Of a DNA stretch of 64,000 nt, positions 37,183 to 47,471 are shown in pieces. The notes under the pieces were generated by a model. That model did no database searches and was not told the DNA's origin. It saw nothing but the letters and a program-made list of their open reading frames with translations. Both the position numbers and the translations under genes were made by a program. Every line of letters begins with the position of its first letter. The stretch's first letter is position 1. Source of the stretch: Caviibacter abscessus (GTDB lineage: Bacteria; Fusobacteriota; Fusobacteriia; Fusobacteriales; Leptotrichiaceae); NCBI RefSeq assembly GCF_001517835.1, contig NZ_LOQG01000032.1:1-64000 (forward strand). Reading direction: 5' to 3'.

Positions 37183-38520
37183 ATGCAAAAATCAATAGAA
37201 TTAAATGATATTGAGAAATATAGCAAAAGCTATGACAAAAAAGATTTAAAATCTTTTCAAAATGCTGTATTAAAAAATGGAATAAAAAATGCAGCGTTTA
37301 ATAACGATGCAACTATAAGAGACATACATGTTTATTCTGAAAATATTGAAACAGGCAAAGTGTCAAATCAAAAAAGCTCTGGAAGATGCTGGATGTTTGC
37401 GGCACTTAACACATTTAGACACAAATTAAATAAAGATTTTAATATGCCTGAATTTGAATTATCACAAACTTATACGTTTTTCTGGGATAAATTGGAAAAA
37501 TCAAATTACTTTTTAGAAAGTATAATAAAAACAGCAGATGAAGATTTAGATTCAAGATTGGTTCATCACTTATTGGCAATACCTCAACAAGATGGTGGTC
37601 AATGGGATATGTTAGTATCTATAATACAAAAATATGGTGTAGTACCTAAATCAATTATGCCAGAAGTTTTCCAAAGCACAAGCTCAATGGTTATGAATGA
37701 TTTATTAAATAAAAAACTTAGAAAAAATGCACATATTTTAAGAACAAAAAGAGCAGAAGGATTAACTGTTGAAAAATTACAAGAAATCAAAGAAGAAATG
37801 CTTGATGAAATTTATACTTTCTTATGTGTAAGTTTAGGAGAACCACCTAAAACTTTTGATTTTGAATATTATGATAAAGATGGTAAATTCCATAGAGATC
37901 TAGCTTTAACACCAAAAGATTTTTATGAAAAATATGTAGGAATAAATTTAGATGAATATATAAGTTTAATAAATGCTCCTACAAAAGACAAACCATATCA
38001 TAGAACATTTACAGTTGATTATTTAGGTAATGTTATTGGAGGAAAACAAATAAAATACCTAAATGTTACTATGGATGAATTAAAAGCAGCAGCAATATCA
38101 CAAATTCAAGATGGAGTTTCTGTTTGGTTCGGTTGTGATGTAGGTCAAAGATCAGATAGAGAATTAGGGCTTTTAGATTCTAATGTATATGAATTTGAAA
38201 AAGGGTATGGAATAGATTTTAATATGACTAAGGAAGTAACGCTTGATTATTGCGAAAGTTTAATGACTCATGCAATGGTATTATCAGGTGTTAATATATT
38301 AGATGGTAAATCAAATCGTTGGAAAGTTGAAAACAGCTGGGGAGAAACACCAGGTAATAAGGGATATTTCCTTATGACTGATGAATGGATGGATAGATTT
38401 ACTTATCAAGTTGTAGTAAATAAAAAATATTTACCTGAAGAATTAAGAAAATTAATAGAACAAGAACCTATTGTTCTTAAACCTTGGGATCCTATGGGTT
38501 CACTTGCAATAATGAAATAA
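37183..38520 (+). CDS. pepC: Aminopeptidase C (peptidase C1B)
   Basis: The 445-aa cytosolic cysteine aminopeptidase (bleomycin-hydrolase family) trims amino acids from peptides. The catalytic triad is intact: Cys69 in SSGRCWMFAA, His363 in MTHAMVLSGVN, and Asn384 in VENSWGE. Length matches lactococcal PepC. No signal peptide. ATG 37183 follows GAAAGGAAG. It stands as a single-gene unit between terminators. Confidence 0.96.
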   Translation: MQKSIELNDIEKYSKSYDKKDLKSFQNAVLKNGIKNAAFNNDATIRDIHVYSENIETGKVSNQKSSGRCWMFAALNTFRHKLNKDFNMPEFELSQTYTFFWDKLEKSNYFLESIIKTADEDLDSRLVHHLLAIPQQDGGQWDMLVSIIQKYGVVPKSIMPEVFQSTSSMVMNDLLNKKLRKNAHILRTKRAEGLTVEKLQEIKEEMLDEIYTFLCVSLGEPPKTFDFEYYDKDGKFHRDLALTPKDFYEKYVGINLDEYISLINAPTKDKPYHRTFTVDYLGNVIGGKQIKYLNVTMDELKAAAISQIQDGVSVWFGCDVGQRSDRELGLLDSNVYEFEKGYGIDFNMTKEVTLDYCESLMTHAMVLSGVNILDGKSNRWKVENSWGETPGNKGYFLMTDEWMDRFTYQVVVNKKYLPEELRKLIEQEPIVLKPWDPMGSLAIMK

Positions 38521-38526
38521 TGATTT

Positions 38527-38550
38527 CACTCCCTATAAGGGAGTGTTTTA
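38527..38550 (+). terminator. Intrinsic terminator after pepC
   Basis: An 8-bp stem (cactccct 38527-38534 with agggagtg 38538-38545) then tttta. Confidence 0.85.
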
Positions 38551-38591
38551 TTATATTTTCATATGATTTTTTTATTTATCTTTTTTATTTG

Positions 38592-38620
38592 TTGAAGTCC
38601 TTGTCAAATGATGATAAAAT
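38592..38620 (+). promoter_or_regulatory. Possible promoter of proS
   Basis: TTGAAG (38592-38597), a 17-base spacer and TAAAAT (38615-38620). An alternative -35 (TTGTCA 38601) does not pair with as good a -10. No T-box leader is seen. Confidence 0.4.
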
Positions 38621-38644
38621 ATATGACATACAGTAGAAAGGAAA

Positions 38645-38667
38645 GACTTTTAAAGTCGTGATGAAAT
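38645..38667 (+). promoter_or_regulatory. proS leader hairpin and out-of-frame mini-ORF
   Basis: gacttt (38645-38650) pairs with aaagtc (38652-38657). It sits between an SD-like AAAGGA (about 38638) and the start codon; folding would bring the SD near ATG 38668. ATG 38661 opens a 10-codon ORF in another frame that overlaps the proS start. Either may tune translation; both are inferred. Confidence 0.35.
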
Positions 38668-40401
38668 ATGAGATTTTCAAAAGCATTAATTAAAACATTT
38701 AAAGAAAGTCCAAAGGAAGCAGAGACTATAAGTCATAAGTTGATGTTAAGGGCTTCAATGATAAAGCAAATTTCAAGAGGAAATTATACATATTTACCCT
38801 TAGGGTTAAAAGTTATAAAAAAAATAGAAAATATAGTTAGAGAAGAAATGAATAGAGCAGGGGCAAATGAATTACTTATGCCTATAATGCAACCATCTGA
38901 TTTATGGATAGAATCAGGTAGATATTTTGCATATGGACCTGAACTTATGAGATTTCAAGATAGAAATTCTAGAGATTTTGTGCTTGGTCCGACGCATGAA
39001 GAAGTTTCTGTTTGCATTTTCCGTGATATGGTGAAGTCATATAAGGATTTACCTCTTAACATGTATCAAATTCAAACAAAATTTAGAGATGAAATAAGAC
39101 CTAGATTTGGGCTTATGAGAGGTAGAGAATTCATAATGAAAGATGCTTACAGCTACCACTTAACAACAGAGTCTCTTGATTTAGAGTATCAAAATATGAA
39201 AGAAACATATAATAGAATATTTAAAAGATGTGGGTTTAATTTTAGAGCTGTTGAAGCTGATACAGGTTCAATAGGTGGTGCAGAAAGTCATGAATTTATG
39301 GTTCTTGCAGAAGCTGGAGAAGATGATATTTTATACTCAGATACAACAGATTATGCAGCTAACATTGAAAAGGCAAGAAGTATATTAGTTGATATGAAAC
39401 AGCCAAAAGAAGATAAAAAAAATATAGAAAAAATAGCAACTCCTAATTGTGAAACAATAGAAGAATTAGCAACGTTTTTTGATGTACCTAAAAGTAAAAC
39501 AATAAAATCAGTTTTATTAAAAGAAGTTCTTGAAGATAAGGTAAATTATTATTTAGCTGTTATAAGAGGAGATTTGGAAGTAAATGAAATTAAAGTAAAA
39601 AATGCTTTCGGATTAAATGTAGAACTTGATTTAGTTGATGAAAATGACATAAAAGAGCTTTCAGTTGCAAAAGGATATATGGGACCATTGTCTGGTTTAA
39701 ATGAAAAAATTAAGATAGTTATTGATGAAACAGTTGAGCATATGTATAATTTTGTAAGTGGAGCAAATGAGCTTGGTTATCATTATATAAACACAAATGT
39801 TTCTGATTTAAAATATGACATTGTAGCAGATATAAGAACAGCTAGAGAGGGAGATTTAAGCCCTGTAGGAGAAGGAACACTAAAGATTGCAAGAGGAATA
39901 GAAGTAGGTCATATATTCAAACTTGGAGATAAGTACAGTAAAAGTATGAATGCTAAAGTTTTAGATGAAAATGGAAAACTACAAACTGTTATTATGGGTT
40001 GTTATGGTATAGGTGTTTCAAGAATAGCAGCAGCGGCAGTTGAACAATATAATGATGAATCAGGTATAAAGTGGCCTATATCAATAGCCCCTTATGAAGT
40101 AGATGTAATAGTTACAAACTCAAAAGATGAAGAGATTGTTAACGTAAGTGAAAAAATTTATCAAGATTTAAAAAGTTTAAATATTGATGTAATAATAGAT
40201 GATAGAAATGAAAAAGCAGGATTTAAATTTAAAGATGCTGATTTAATAGGAATACCTATAAAAATAATAGTGGGGAAAAAAGCAGCTGAAAATATTGTTG
40301 AGGTAAAATTAAGAAGTGAAGAAAATGGTTTTGAAGTAAGTTTAGATGATATTAATAATTACATATTAAATACAATTAAAAACTTACAGAAATTATCATA
40401 A
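38668..40401 (+). CDS. proS: Prolyl-tRNA synthetase, bacterial type with editing (INS) domain
   Basis: The 577-aa class II enzyme charges tRNA(Pro). The opening MRFSKALIKTFKESPKEAE is that of bacterial-type ProS, which fixes the start at 38668. Class II motif 2 (FRDEIRPRFGLMRGREFIMKDAYS) and motif 3 (GCYGIGVSRI) are seen. The INS editing domain lies between (about 230-390, with the GPLSGLNEKIKIVID part), and an anticodon-binding domain closes the protein. The nearest SD-like AAAGGA lies about 25 bases upstream, before a small hairpin (see the leader entry). Confidence 0.97.
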   Translation: MRFSKALIKTFKESPKEAETISHKLMLRASMIKQISRGNYTYLPLGLKVIKKIENIVREEMNRAGANELLMPIMQPSDLWIESGRYFAYGPELMRFQDRNSRDFVLGPTHEEVSVCIFRDMVKSYKDLPLNMYQIQTKFRDEIRPRFGLMRGREFIMKDAYSYHLTTESLDLEYQNMKETYNRIFKRCGFNFRAVEADTGSIGGAESHEFMVLAEAGEDDILYSDTTDYAANIEKARSILVDMKQPKEDKKNIEKIATPNCETIEELATFFDVPKSKTIKSVLLKEVLEDKVNYYLAVIRGDLEVNEIKVKNAFGLNVELDLVDENDIKELSVAKGYMGPLSGLNEKIKIVIDETVEHMYNFVSGANELGYHYINTNVSDLKYDIVADIRTAREGDLSPVGEGTLKIARGIEVGHIFKLGDKYSKSMNAKVLDENGKLQTVIMGCYGIGVSRIAAAAVEQYNDESGIKWPISIAPYEVDVIVTNSKDEEIVNVSEKIYQDLKSLNIDVIIDDRNEKAGFKFKDADLIGIPIKIIVGKKAAENIVEVKLRSEENGFEVSLDDINNYILNTIKNLQKLS

Positions 40402-40417
40402 ACATTTGGAATTTTAA

Positions 40418-41626
40418 ATGGGAAATAAACTTAGAAAAAATATAAATTTATTCTTTATTTCAACAGTACAGACAACGATTGCAAGATCATTGCCACATTC
40501 GGTTTTAACAATATTTTTATTAAAAAAAGGCATATCACTTTCAAATATAATTTTAATACAGTCTGCTTTTAGCTTAAGTATATTAATGTTTGAGTTTCCA
40601 AGTGGACTTTGGAGTGATTTGTACGATAGAAAAACAGTTTTTTTATGTTCAAATGTATTTTTAGCAATAAGTTTTTTCTCAATATATTATTTTAATAATG
40701 TGTACATGCTTTATTTAAGTTGGTTTATTTATGGATTTTCTGAGGCACTAAATAGTGGAACATTAGATGCTGATATTATAAATGATATAAAAAACGTAGA
40801 GGATAACAATTATTTAAATAATTTTTTTAAAAAATCTAATCAAGTGTACTTTTTATCGCTAATTATAGGAAGTACTTTAGGTTCATTTTTATATTTTAGA
40901 ATTGGAAAAAATATATATTTAATTTCAGTATTATTGATATTAACTTCTTTTATGATTATTTATTTTTTATTTGAAAGTAATTATAAAAGGTCTGAAAATA
41001 TGAAAAAACAAAGTGTATATTTACATATAAAAACCTCATTAATGGAATTACGTAGTAGTAAAATTTTAAAATATAGTTTATTGCGATTTTGTGTATTTCA
41101 AATATTTTTTCAAACACATTTCCAGTTATGGCAAGCTTTACTTATAAATAAGAATATAGATGCTAGATTTTTCTTTATATTTTACCTTGTATTTCAAGTA
41201 ATAGGCATAGTATCATCGTATACACCTATAGTTGAAATAAAAGGTATAAAAAAATATTTTAAGTATGTTGTTGTCGTAGTTTTAATGATGTTTGGTTTAA
41301 TTTCTATGTTAATTGTACAAAATAAAGTAATATTTATTGCTATATATACCATATTAGTATTTGTTTTTACATCTATTAGTTATTATTTTAATACCATTTT
41401 TTCAAAAGAATTATCAAAAGAAAATATAAGTTCATTAATATCACTAAAATCTACATTAGCTCGTATTGTTTCAGTAATGATATTATTTACGGTTAGTTTT
41501 TTACTTAAAGTGTTTGATATAAATAAAGTTGTTATGTTTAACTTTTCAATTGTTATAATTCTAGCAATTTTAATGATATATAAATTTTTTAAAATAAAAA
41601 CAGAAAAAGATCTCTTTTTATCATGA
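40418..41626 (+). CDS. MFS transporter, substrate unknown
   Basis: The 402-aa protein has 12 predicted hydrophobic segments in two six-helix halves. Between helices 2 and 3 the MFS motif A is recognisable as LWSDLYDRKTVFL. A conserved FEFPSG run precedes it, as in the group of small multidrug-type MFS. The middle loop (ESNYKRSENMKKQ) is charged. The substrate cannot be judged. It starts 16 bases after proS with a poor SD (TTTGGA), and its stop lies inside the terminator stem. Confidence 0.85.
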   Translation: MGNKLRKNINLFFISTVQTTIARSLPHSVLTIFLLKKGISLSNIILIQSAFSLSILMFEFPSGLWSDLYDRKTVFLCSNVFLAISFFSIYYFNNVYMLYLSWFIYGFSEALNSGTLDADIINDIKNVEDNNYLNNFFKKSNQVYFLSLIIGSTLGSFLYFRIGKNIYLISVLLILTSFMIIYFLFESNYKRSENMKKQSVYLHIKTSLMELRSSKILKYSLLRFCVFQIFFQTHFQLWQALLINKNIDARFFFIFYLVFQVIGIVSSYTPIVEIKGIKKYFKYVVVVVLMMFGLISMLIVQNKVIFIAIYTILVFVFTSISYYFNTIFSKELSKENISSLISLKSTLARIVSVMILFTVSFLLKVFDINKVVMFNFSIVIILAILMIYKFFKIKTEKDLFLS

Positions 41627-41648
41627 TTAGATGAAGAGATTTTTTTAT
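41609..41648 (+). terminator. Intrinsic terminator overlapping the MFS stop codon
   Basis: atctctt (41610-41616) pairs with aagagat (41634-41640), with an inner tcat/atga pairing, followed by tttttt. The stop codon (41624-41626) lies in the loop. Confidence 0.8.
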
Positions 41649-41667
41649 TTTCATAATAGTCAAACAT

Positions 41668-41696
41668 TTGCATTTTAATATGTAAAATGCTATAAT
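41668..41696 (+). promoter_or_regulatory. Promoter of the parvulin chaperone gene
   Basis: TTGCAT (41668-41673), a 17-base spacer and a perfect TATAAT (41691-41696). Confidence 0.65.
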
Positions 41697-41727
41697 TAAT
41701 AGCAAAAAAGCAATTCTAGGAGGAGAA

Positions 41728-43530
41728 ATGGCATTAAGAAAATTCGGTAAATATATGAAGCTTGTTACATTATTAATTATAGTTTCTGTTGTAGTATCGG
41801 TAGCATATATGGGATACAACTACATTTCAATGTATTTAAGCAATAAAAAACAAGTATTATTTAGTGTGAATGGTGAAAAGGTCTATAAAGAAGATTATGA
41901 TAAAGAAATAGCAAATATAACAAGTCAAATAAATAATTTTTATGAACAAAATAAAGCGGCAATAGATGAAAAAACATATAAAAAATTGCCTGAAGAAAAA
42001 ATAAAAGAAATGGCTCTTGCAAAGCTTATAGATAAAGCATCATATATGATACTTGCAAATAATTTAAAAGTAGAAGTAAGTAAAACTGACATTAGTAATA
42101 AACTAAAGGAAATAGAAAAAAATGTCGGTGGTTCTGATACATTATCTTTACTTCTTGCACAAAGAGGGACAAACTTAACTGAGTTAAAATCAGAAATTAA
42201 AACTACATTATTATATGAAAAAACAGTTGATAAATTAAAAGCTAAAATTAAACCTACAGATACACAATTAGAACAATTATATAATAGATTTAAATATAGC
42301 CAATTTGAAGGAAAAACATTTGATGAAGCTAAAGAAGATGTAAAATCTTTATATTACGAACAAAATGTAGTATTTTTACTTGGTTCAGCTCGTGAAGAAG
42401 TATTTAAAAATATGAAAATAAGTGTAAAATATGAAGATAAAGAAATTGTAAAATTATTTGATAATTTAAAAAAAGTTGAAGTTAAAGTTGATGAGTACGA
42501 ATATACAAGAAAATCAATGCTTTCAAAATATTTAAGTTCTTTTGTTAAATCACCTTTAGGATATACTGATGATTTAGAAAAAACTGTAAATAATGAAATG
42601 AAAGAAAATCTTACATCATTAATTGCAAAATATAAGGAAGCAAGTGAAAAAGGAGTTAAGGTTTTAGATGGTTTAAACCCTATGAACAAACTACTTAATT
42701 TATTACAAAATTATTTCTATTTTTTAATTGACACGTATCAACCTACAAATGAAAAAATGCAAGAATGGTTTAAACAAAATAAGAAAAGATATGATGTTGC
42801 AAATACAGTGTCAGGTCAAATATTTGGTATGAAATATGTTGCGAGTAAAGAAGATGAAGAAAGGGCTTTAAAAAAAGCAAATGAAATAAAAGCAGGATTA
42901 ACAGTACAAAACTTTAGTGAACAAGCAGATAAGTTTACACAAGATCCAGGTACAAAAGGAAAAGGTGGAGCTTTAGGAATGGTTGATGTGACTAAGCTTG
43001 TTTCTGAATATGCAAAAGCTGTAAAGGAAGCAAAAGTTGGAACTATAGTAGGACCTGTTAAGAGTCAATTTGGTTACCACATAATTTATGTAGTAGCAAA
43101 AGATGAAAAAAATGCTAACATGTATGATACAAAACACATATTAATAAAACCCGAAATTTCTAAAGAAACAAAAGATGCAGCTATAAAACAAGTTAGGGAA
43201 ATAGCTAATAAAATAAAAGAAAATAAATTAACTTGGGAAGCAATAGCTCAAGATAAGAGTGGTACATATGATAAGTTTGATATTAAAGAACCCTTTGCAA
43301 AACAAACAATAAACGATGCATTACCACATTTAGGATTTAACTATGAAACAAATAAAGCGATATTTGATTCTAAAGTTGGAGATATAATTGAAAAAGAATT
43401 AGGAGATTCATTTGTGATTATACAAAAAACTCAGGAAATTGAATATAAAGAAGCAAAATTTGAAGAAGTTAAAGATAGAATTAGAACTGAATTAGCATTT
43501 GAATATGCGAATGCACAAATATCAAAATAA
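41728..43530 (+). CDS. Membrane-anchored peptidyl-prolyl isomerase / chaperone (SurA/PpiD-like)
   Basis: The 600-aa protein has an N-terminal membrane anchor (about 11-32) and a SurA-N-like chaperone region (about 45-230, starting FSVNGEKVYKEDYDKEI). A parvulin domain lies near 365-465 (GKGGALGMVDVTKLV, VGPVKSQFGYHIIYV). A second, poorer parvulin-like segment runs to the end (DTKHILIKPE, with the active-site core reduced). The architecture (single anchor plus chaperone plus PPIase) is that of PpiD; the sequence order is nearer to SurA. It likely folds outer membrane proteins delivered to BamA. SD AGGAGG. Confidence 0.85.
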   Translation: MALRKFGKYMKLVTLLIIVSVVVSVAYMGYNYISMYLSNKKQVLFSVNGEKVYKEDYDKEIANITSQINNFYEQNKAAIDEKTYKKLPEEKIKEMALAKLIDKASYMILANNLKVEVSKTDISNKLKEIEKNVGGSDTLSLLLAQRGTNLTELKSEIKTTLLYEKTVDKLKAKIKPTDTQLEQLYNRFKYSQFEGKTFDEAKEDVKSLYYEQNVVFLLGSAREEVFKNMKISVKYEDKEIVKLFDNLKKVEVKVDEYEYTRKSMLSKYLSSFVKSPLGYTDDLEKTVNNEMKENLTSLIAKYKEASEKGVKVLDGLNPMNKLLNLLQNYFYFLIDTYQPTNEKMQEWFKQNKKRYDVANTVSGQIFGMKYVASKEDEERALKKANEIKAGLTVQNFSEQADKFTQDPGTKGKGGALGMVDVTKLVSEYAKAVKEAKVGTIVGPVKSQFGYHIIYVVAKDEKNANMYDTKHILIKPEISKETKDAAIKQVREIANKIKENKLTWEAIAQDKSGTYDKFDIKEPFAKQTINDALPHLGFNYETNKAIFDSKVGDIIEKELGDSFVIIQKTQEIEYKEAKFEEVKDRIRTELAFEYANAQISK

Positions 43531-43537
43531 ATAGATA

Positions 43538-43567
43538 GGGACAATCTTTAAGGATTGTCCTTAATTT
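43538..43567 (+). terminator. Stem-loop after the parvulin chaperone gene
   Basis: ggacaatc (43539-43546) pairs with gattgtcc (43553-43560). The T-run is weak (ttaattt), so termination may be partial. Confidence 0.6.
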
Positions 43568-43582
43568 AAAAATGGGGAAAAA

Positions 43583-44920
43583 ATGAAAAAAACTTTTAAA
43601 TTGACTCCATATACACAGATATTATTATCGTTTGCCTTAATAATATTAATTGGTGCTTTTATATTATCTTTACCTATATCAAGTGCGGATAATATGAGTA
43701 AATCATTTATTGAGTCACTTTTCACATCAACTTCGGCAGTTTGTGTTACAGGACTTACAGTAAGTGATATAAGTGTAAGCTATAGTGTATTTGGTAAAAT
43801 TGTAATAATCATTTTAGTTCAATTGGGTGGACTTGGAATACTTACTTTTTCTTCAATGATAATATTACTTTTATCAAGAAAAATGGGTTATTATACAAAA
43901 AAAATAGTAAGTGAAGATTTAAACTATAACATAATAACTGAGATACCTAGTTATCTAAAAAGAGTATCATTAGTTGTTTTTTCTATTGAGTTTGTAGGAG
44001 CAATACTTCTTTTTACTCAATATATAAGGTCATATGATTTGAAAAAAGCGATAGCTTATTCAATATTTCATTCAATATCTGCTTTTTGTAATGCAGGATT
44101 TTCACTTTACTCAAATAGTTTGGAATCATATTATGCAAATACTTCAATAAATATGATAATAATATATTTAATAGTGCTTGGTGGACTTGGTTTTGCAGCA
44201 ATTTTGGATTTATACAATGCAAGTATAGGTATTAGAAGAAAATTGTCATTAAGTACAAGACTTGCGATAATGATATCTGTTTCTTTAATTATATTAGGTA
44301 CAGTTATAACCTTTATAATTGAATATTCAAATCCACAAACAATAGGTAATTTAACGTTGCCTGAAAAGTTTATTGTATCACTTTTTCAAAGTGTAACTAC
44401 AAGAACAGCAGGTTTTCAAACTATAAATCTTGCTTATCTTAAAACACCAACTATATTGCTTTATATGTTCTTAATGTTTGTTGGAGCATCTCCTGGTTCA
44501 ACAGGTGGAGGAATAAAGACAACAACTTTAGGAATAATGATATTTGGTATAGTAACTGCTGTAACAGGTAAAGAAAATATTGAATATGAAAAAAGAAAAT
44601 TATCTTGGACTTTATTTAACAAGGCAACAGCCATACTTATAGTCTCAATCTTGTATATTTTCATAGCAATATTTTTACTTTCTGTGTTTGATAGCGACAA
44701 AACATTTTTATCATTAATGTTTGAGTTGGTATCGGCTTTTGGAACTGTAGGACTTAGCATGGGTATAACGGGACAATTATCAATTTATTCAAAATTAATA
44801 ATAATATTAACTATGTTTATTGGAAGAATTGGACCTTTAACAGTTCTACTTGCAATTTCAAAGAAAAAATTAAAAACAGGTAAATATAAATATCCTGAAG
44901 AAACAGTGCTTATAGGATAA
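43583..44920 (+). CDS. ktrB: Potassium channel subunit, TrkH/KtrB family
   Basis: The 445-aa membrane protein has four M1-P-M2 repeats. Each P-loop carries the filter Gly: TSTSAVCVTGLTV, HSISAFCNAGFSLY, SVTTRTAGFQTI, and SAFGTVGLSMGIT. It pairs with the RCK-domain subunit encoded just downstream. The size matches KtrB and is smaller than E. coli TrkH. Cells use it for K+ uptake and turgor. SD GGGG before ATG 43583. The pair resembles the B. subtilis KtrAB system, though a Trk-type assignment cannot be excluded. Confidence 0.92.
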   Translation: MKKTFKLTPYTQILLSFALIILIGAFILSLPISSADNMSKSFIESLFTSTSAVCVTGLTVSDISVSYSVFGKIVIIILVQLGGLGILTFSSMIILLLSRKMGYYTKKIVSEDLNYNIITEIPSYLKRVSLVVFSIEFVGAILLFTQYIRSYDLKKAIAYSIFHSISAFCNAGFSLYSNSLESYYANTSINMIIIYLIVLGGLGFAAILDLYNASIGIRRKLSLSTRLAIMISVSLIILGTVITFIIEYSNPQTIGNLTLPEKFIVSLFQSVTTRTAGFQTINLAYLKTPTILLYMFLMFVGASPGSTGGGIKTTTLGIMIFGIVTAVTGKENIEYEKRKLSWTLFNKATAILIVSILYIFIAIFLLSVFDSDKTFLSLMFELVSAFGTVGLSMGITGQLSIYSKLIIILTMFIGRIGPLTVLLAISKKKLKTGKYKYPEETVLIG

Positions 44921-44931
44921 GAGGAGAAAAA

Positions 44932-45585
44932 ATGAAAAACTATTTAGTAATAGGACTTGGAAAATTCGGTAAAACAATAGCTAAAACTTTATATGAAAAT
45001 GGAAATACAGTTCTTGCAATAGATACTTCATCAGATTTAGTACAACAAGTATTAGATGAGGGAATAGTAGAAGATGCTATTGTAATAGATGCTACCGATG
45101 AAAATGCACTTCAAAACATTGTTAAAGATAGTTTTGATACAGCATTTGTATGTATAGGAACAAATGTACAAGATAGCATACTTGTAACACTTATGTTAAA
45201 AGATTTAAATGTAAGTAATATAATATGCAAAGCAAAAACTAAAATACAGGGTAAGGTATTAGAAAAAGTTGGAGCAACACAAATTGTATATCCTGAAGAA
45301 TCAATGGGAGCAAAAATTGCTTATTCTGTTATGAATCCATCAGTAGTAGAATATTTTAATTTCTCTGATGAATATTCAATATTTGAAATAAAATTACCTA
45401 AAAAGTTTGTAGGACAAACTTTAATGCAACTGGATTTTAGAAACAAGTATTCAGCCAATGTTATAGCTGTTAAAGATAAAGACGGCAAAATTGATGTAAC
45501 ACCTTCACCTAACTATTCATTTACTGAAAATGATACCTTAATAATACTAGGTGAAACAAAAAAAATGGGGGATATGATAGAATAG
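44932..45585 (+). CDS. ktrA: Potassium uptake regulatory subunit, TrkA/KtrA family
   Basis: The 217-aa cytosolic RCK protein has an RCK-N (NAD(H)/ATP-binding) Rossmann domain ([19 protein letters not shown], then VIDATDEN) and a C-terminal RCK-C domain (about 140-217, [32 protein letters not shown]). Nucleotide and c-di-AMP binding at such domains gates the KtrB channel. Single-unit size fits KtrA; TrkA of enteric bacteria is twice as long. The stop overlaps the mnmG start by one base. Confidence 0.92.
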   Translation: MKNYLVIGLGKFGKTIAKTLYENGNTVLAIDTSSDLVQQVLDEGIVEDAIVIDATDENALQNIVKDSFDTAFVCIGTNVQDSILVTLMLKDLNVSNIICKAKTKIQGKVLEKVGATQIVYPEESMGAKIAYSVMNPSVVEYFNFSDEYSIFEIKLPKKFVGQTLMQLDFRNKYSANVIAVKDKDGKIDVTPSPNYSFTENDTLIILGETKKMGDMIE

Positions 45586-47471
45586 TGAAAGATTATGATG
45601 TAATTGTTGTAGGTGCAGGACATGCCGGTATTGAAGCAGCTCTTGCAACTGCAAGATTAGGACATAAAACTGCAATGTTTACAATAACACTTGATAATAT
45701 AGGAATGATGAGCTGTAATCCATCTATTGGAGGTCCTGCAAAAAGCCATTTAGTTAAAGAAATAGATGCTTTGGGCGGAGAAATGGGTGTTAATATGGAC
45801 AAAAGTTTCGTTCAAATGAGAATATTAAATACTAAAAAGGGACCTGCTGTAAGATCACTGAGAGCTCAAGCGGATAGAAAAGAATACGCAAGAAATATGA
45901 AAAAAACTGTTGAAAATCAAGAAAATTTAGATATTATTCAAGATATTGTAACAAAAATAATAAGTGAAAACGGAGTAATAAAAGCTGTCAGTACAAAAAA
46001 TGGATTAACATTTAATACAAAAAAATTAATACTTTGCACTGGAACGTTTTTAAATGGTCTTTTATACATAGGTGATAAAATCATTGAAGGTGGAAGAATG
46101 GGAGAATTAAGTGCTAAAGAACTTACATCATCACTTTTAAATTTAGGTCTTGAAGTTAGAAGATTTAAGACTGGAACATCACCTAGAATTGATAAAAGAA
46201 CAATAGATTTTAGTATACTTGAAGAACAAGAAGCTGAAACATCAAAAATTTTAAAATATTCAAACAGAAGTAAAGATGAAGATGTGTCTAAAAGAGCCCA
46301 ATTATCTTGTTATTTAACAAGAACAAATCAAAAAATGCACGACATAGTTTTAAATAATCTTGATAAAGCACCTCTTTATAACGGAACTATACATAGTACA
46401 GGGCCTAGATATTGTCCATCAATAGAAGATAAAATTGTAAAATTCAGTGATAAAGATTCGCATCACCTATTTTTAGAGCCAGAAGGTTTTGATACAAGTG
46501 AAGTGTATATAAGTGGACTTTCAACAAGTTATCCTGCATCTTATCAGCAACAAATGGTAAATACAATAAAAGGAATGGAAAATGCAAAAATAATGAGATA
46601 TGGGTATGCAGTAGAGTATGATTTTGTTGATGCAAAAGAACTTGATTATACTTTAGAAACTAAAAAAGTTAAAGGTCTTTATCTTGCAGGACAAATAAAT
46701 GGTACAAGCGGTTATGAAGAAGCTGCGGCACAAGGACTTATGGCAGGAATAAACGCAAGTTTAAGTTTAAAAAATGAAGAGCCCCTTATACTATACAAGG
46801 ATAGCTCATATATAGCCACTATGATAGATGATATAATAACAAAGCAAATCGAAGAGCCATATAGAATGTTTACAGCAAGATCAGAATATCGTTTAATATT
46901 AAGGGAAGATAATGCTGATTTGAGACTTTCTGAATATGGATATAAAGTGGGACTTGTAAGTGAGGATGAATATAAAAGAGTTCAAAATAAAAAGAAAATA
47001 GTGGAAGAGACAATAGAAAATTTAGGTAAAACTTATGTTGGTACAAGTAATAAAATATTTTCGGAGTTACTTGAAAAGTATGAAGAAACCGTAAAAAGTG
47101 GAGTAACTTTAAAAGAATTTTTAAGAAGACCTAAAGTAAGTTATGAAGATATTAAAAATATTGCAAGTATAATGAATTTGGAATATGAACTTGAATTTTC
47201 AGATGATATAGAATATCAAATAGAAGTAAGTATTAAATACGAGGGATATATAGCAAAAGCAAAACAAATGATGGAAAAAAATAAAAAATTGGAAGAAAGA
47301 AAAATTCCACTTGATTTTGATTACAATGCTATGAAGGGTATAACAAGAGAAGCAAAACAAATGTTAAATAAGAAAAGACCATATACATTGGGTCAAGCAT
47401 CAAGAATTTTAGGAGTTACCCCTGCGGATATATCAGTTTTAATAATGTATTTGGACGGAAAATTAAAATGA
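45585..47471 (+). CDS. mnmG: tRNA uridine 5-carboxymethylaminomethyl modification enzyme MnmG
   Basis: The 628-aa FAD enzyme works with MnmE to modify U34 of tRNAs. The FAD motif [18 protein letters not shown]-like [24 protein letters not shown], the conserved [27 protein letters not shown] stretch (seen in parts), and the helical C-terminal GidA-associated domain are present. Start is GTG 45585 with a weak SD GGGGGA 12 bases upstream, within ktrA. The same operon continues with rsmG, the standard gidA-gidB pair. mnmE is not in the window. Confidence 0.97.
   Translation: MKDYDVIVVGAGHAGIEAALATARLGHKTAMFTITLDNIGMMSCNPSIGGPAKSHLVKEIDALGGEMGVNMDKSFVQMRILNTKKGPAVRSLRAQADRKEYARNMKKTVENQENLDIIQDIVTKIISENGVIKAVSTKNGLTFNTKKLILCTGTFLNGLLYIGDKIIEGGRMGELSAKELTSSLLNLGLEVRRFKTGTSPRIDKRTIDFSILEEQEAETSKILKYSNRSKDEDVSKRAQLSCYLTRTNQKMHDIVLNNLDKAPLYNGTIHSTGPRYCPSIEDKIVKFSDKDSHHLFLEPEGFDTSEVYISGLSTSYPASYQQQMVNTIKGMENAKIMRYGYAVEYDFVDAKELDYTLETKKVKGLYLAGQINGTSGYEEAAAQGLMAGINASLSLKNEEPLILYKDSSYIATMIDDIITKQIEEPYRMFTARSEYRLILREDNADLRLSEYGYKVGLVSEDEYKRVQNKKKIVEETIENLGKTYVGTSNKIFSELLEKYEETVKSGVTLKEFLRRPKVSYEDIKNIASIMNLEYELEFSDDIEYQIEVSIKYEGYIAKAKQMMEKNKKLEERKIPLDFDYNAMKGITREAKQMLNKKRPYTLGQASRILGVTPADISVLIMYLDGKLK

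Noticed and set aside
36783-37226. Minus-strand ORF of 147 codons over the end of the 5'-nucleotidase
   Set aside because: Antisense shadow that crosses a strong terminator and promoter.
38521-38667. Possible T-box riboswitch before proS
   Set aside because: The space after the pepC terminator is about 117 bases, too short, and no T-box sequence (TGGNACCGCG) is present.
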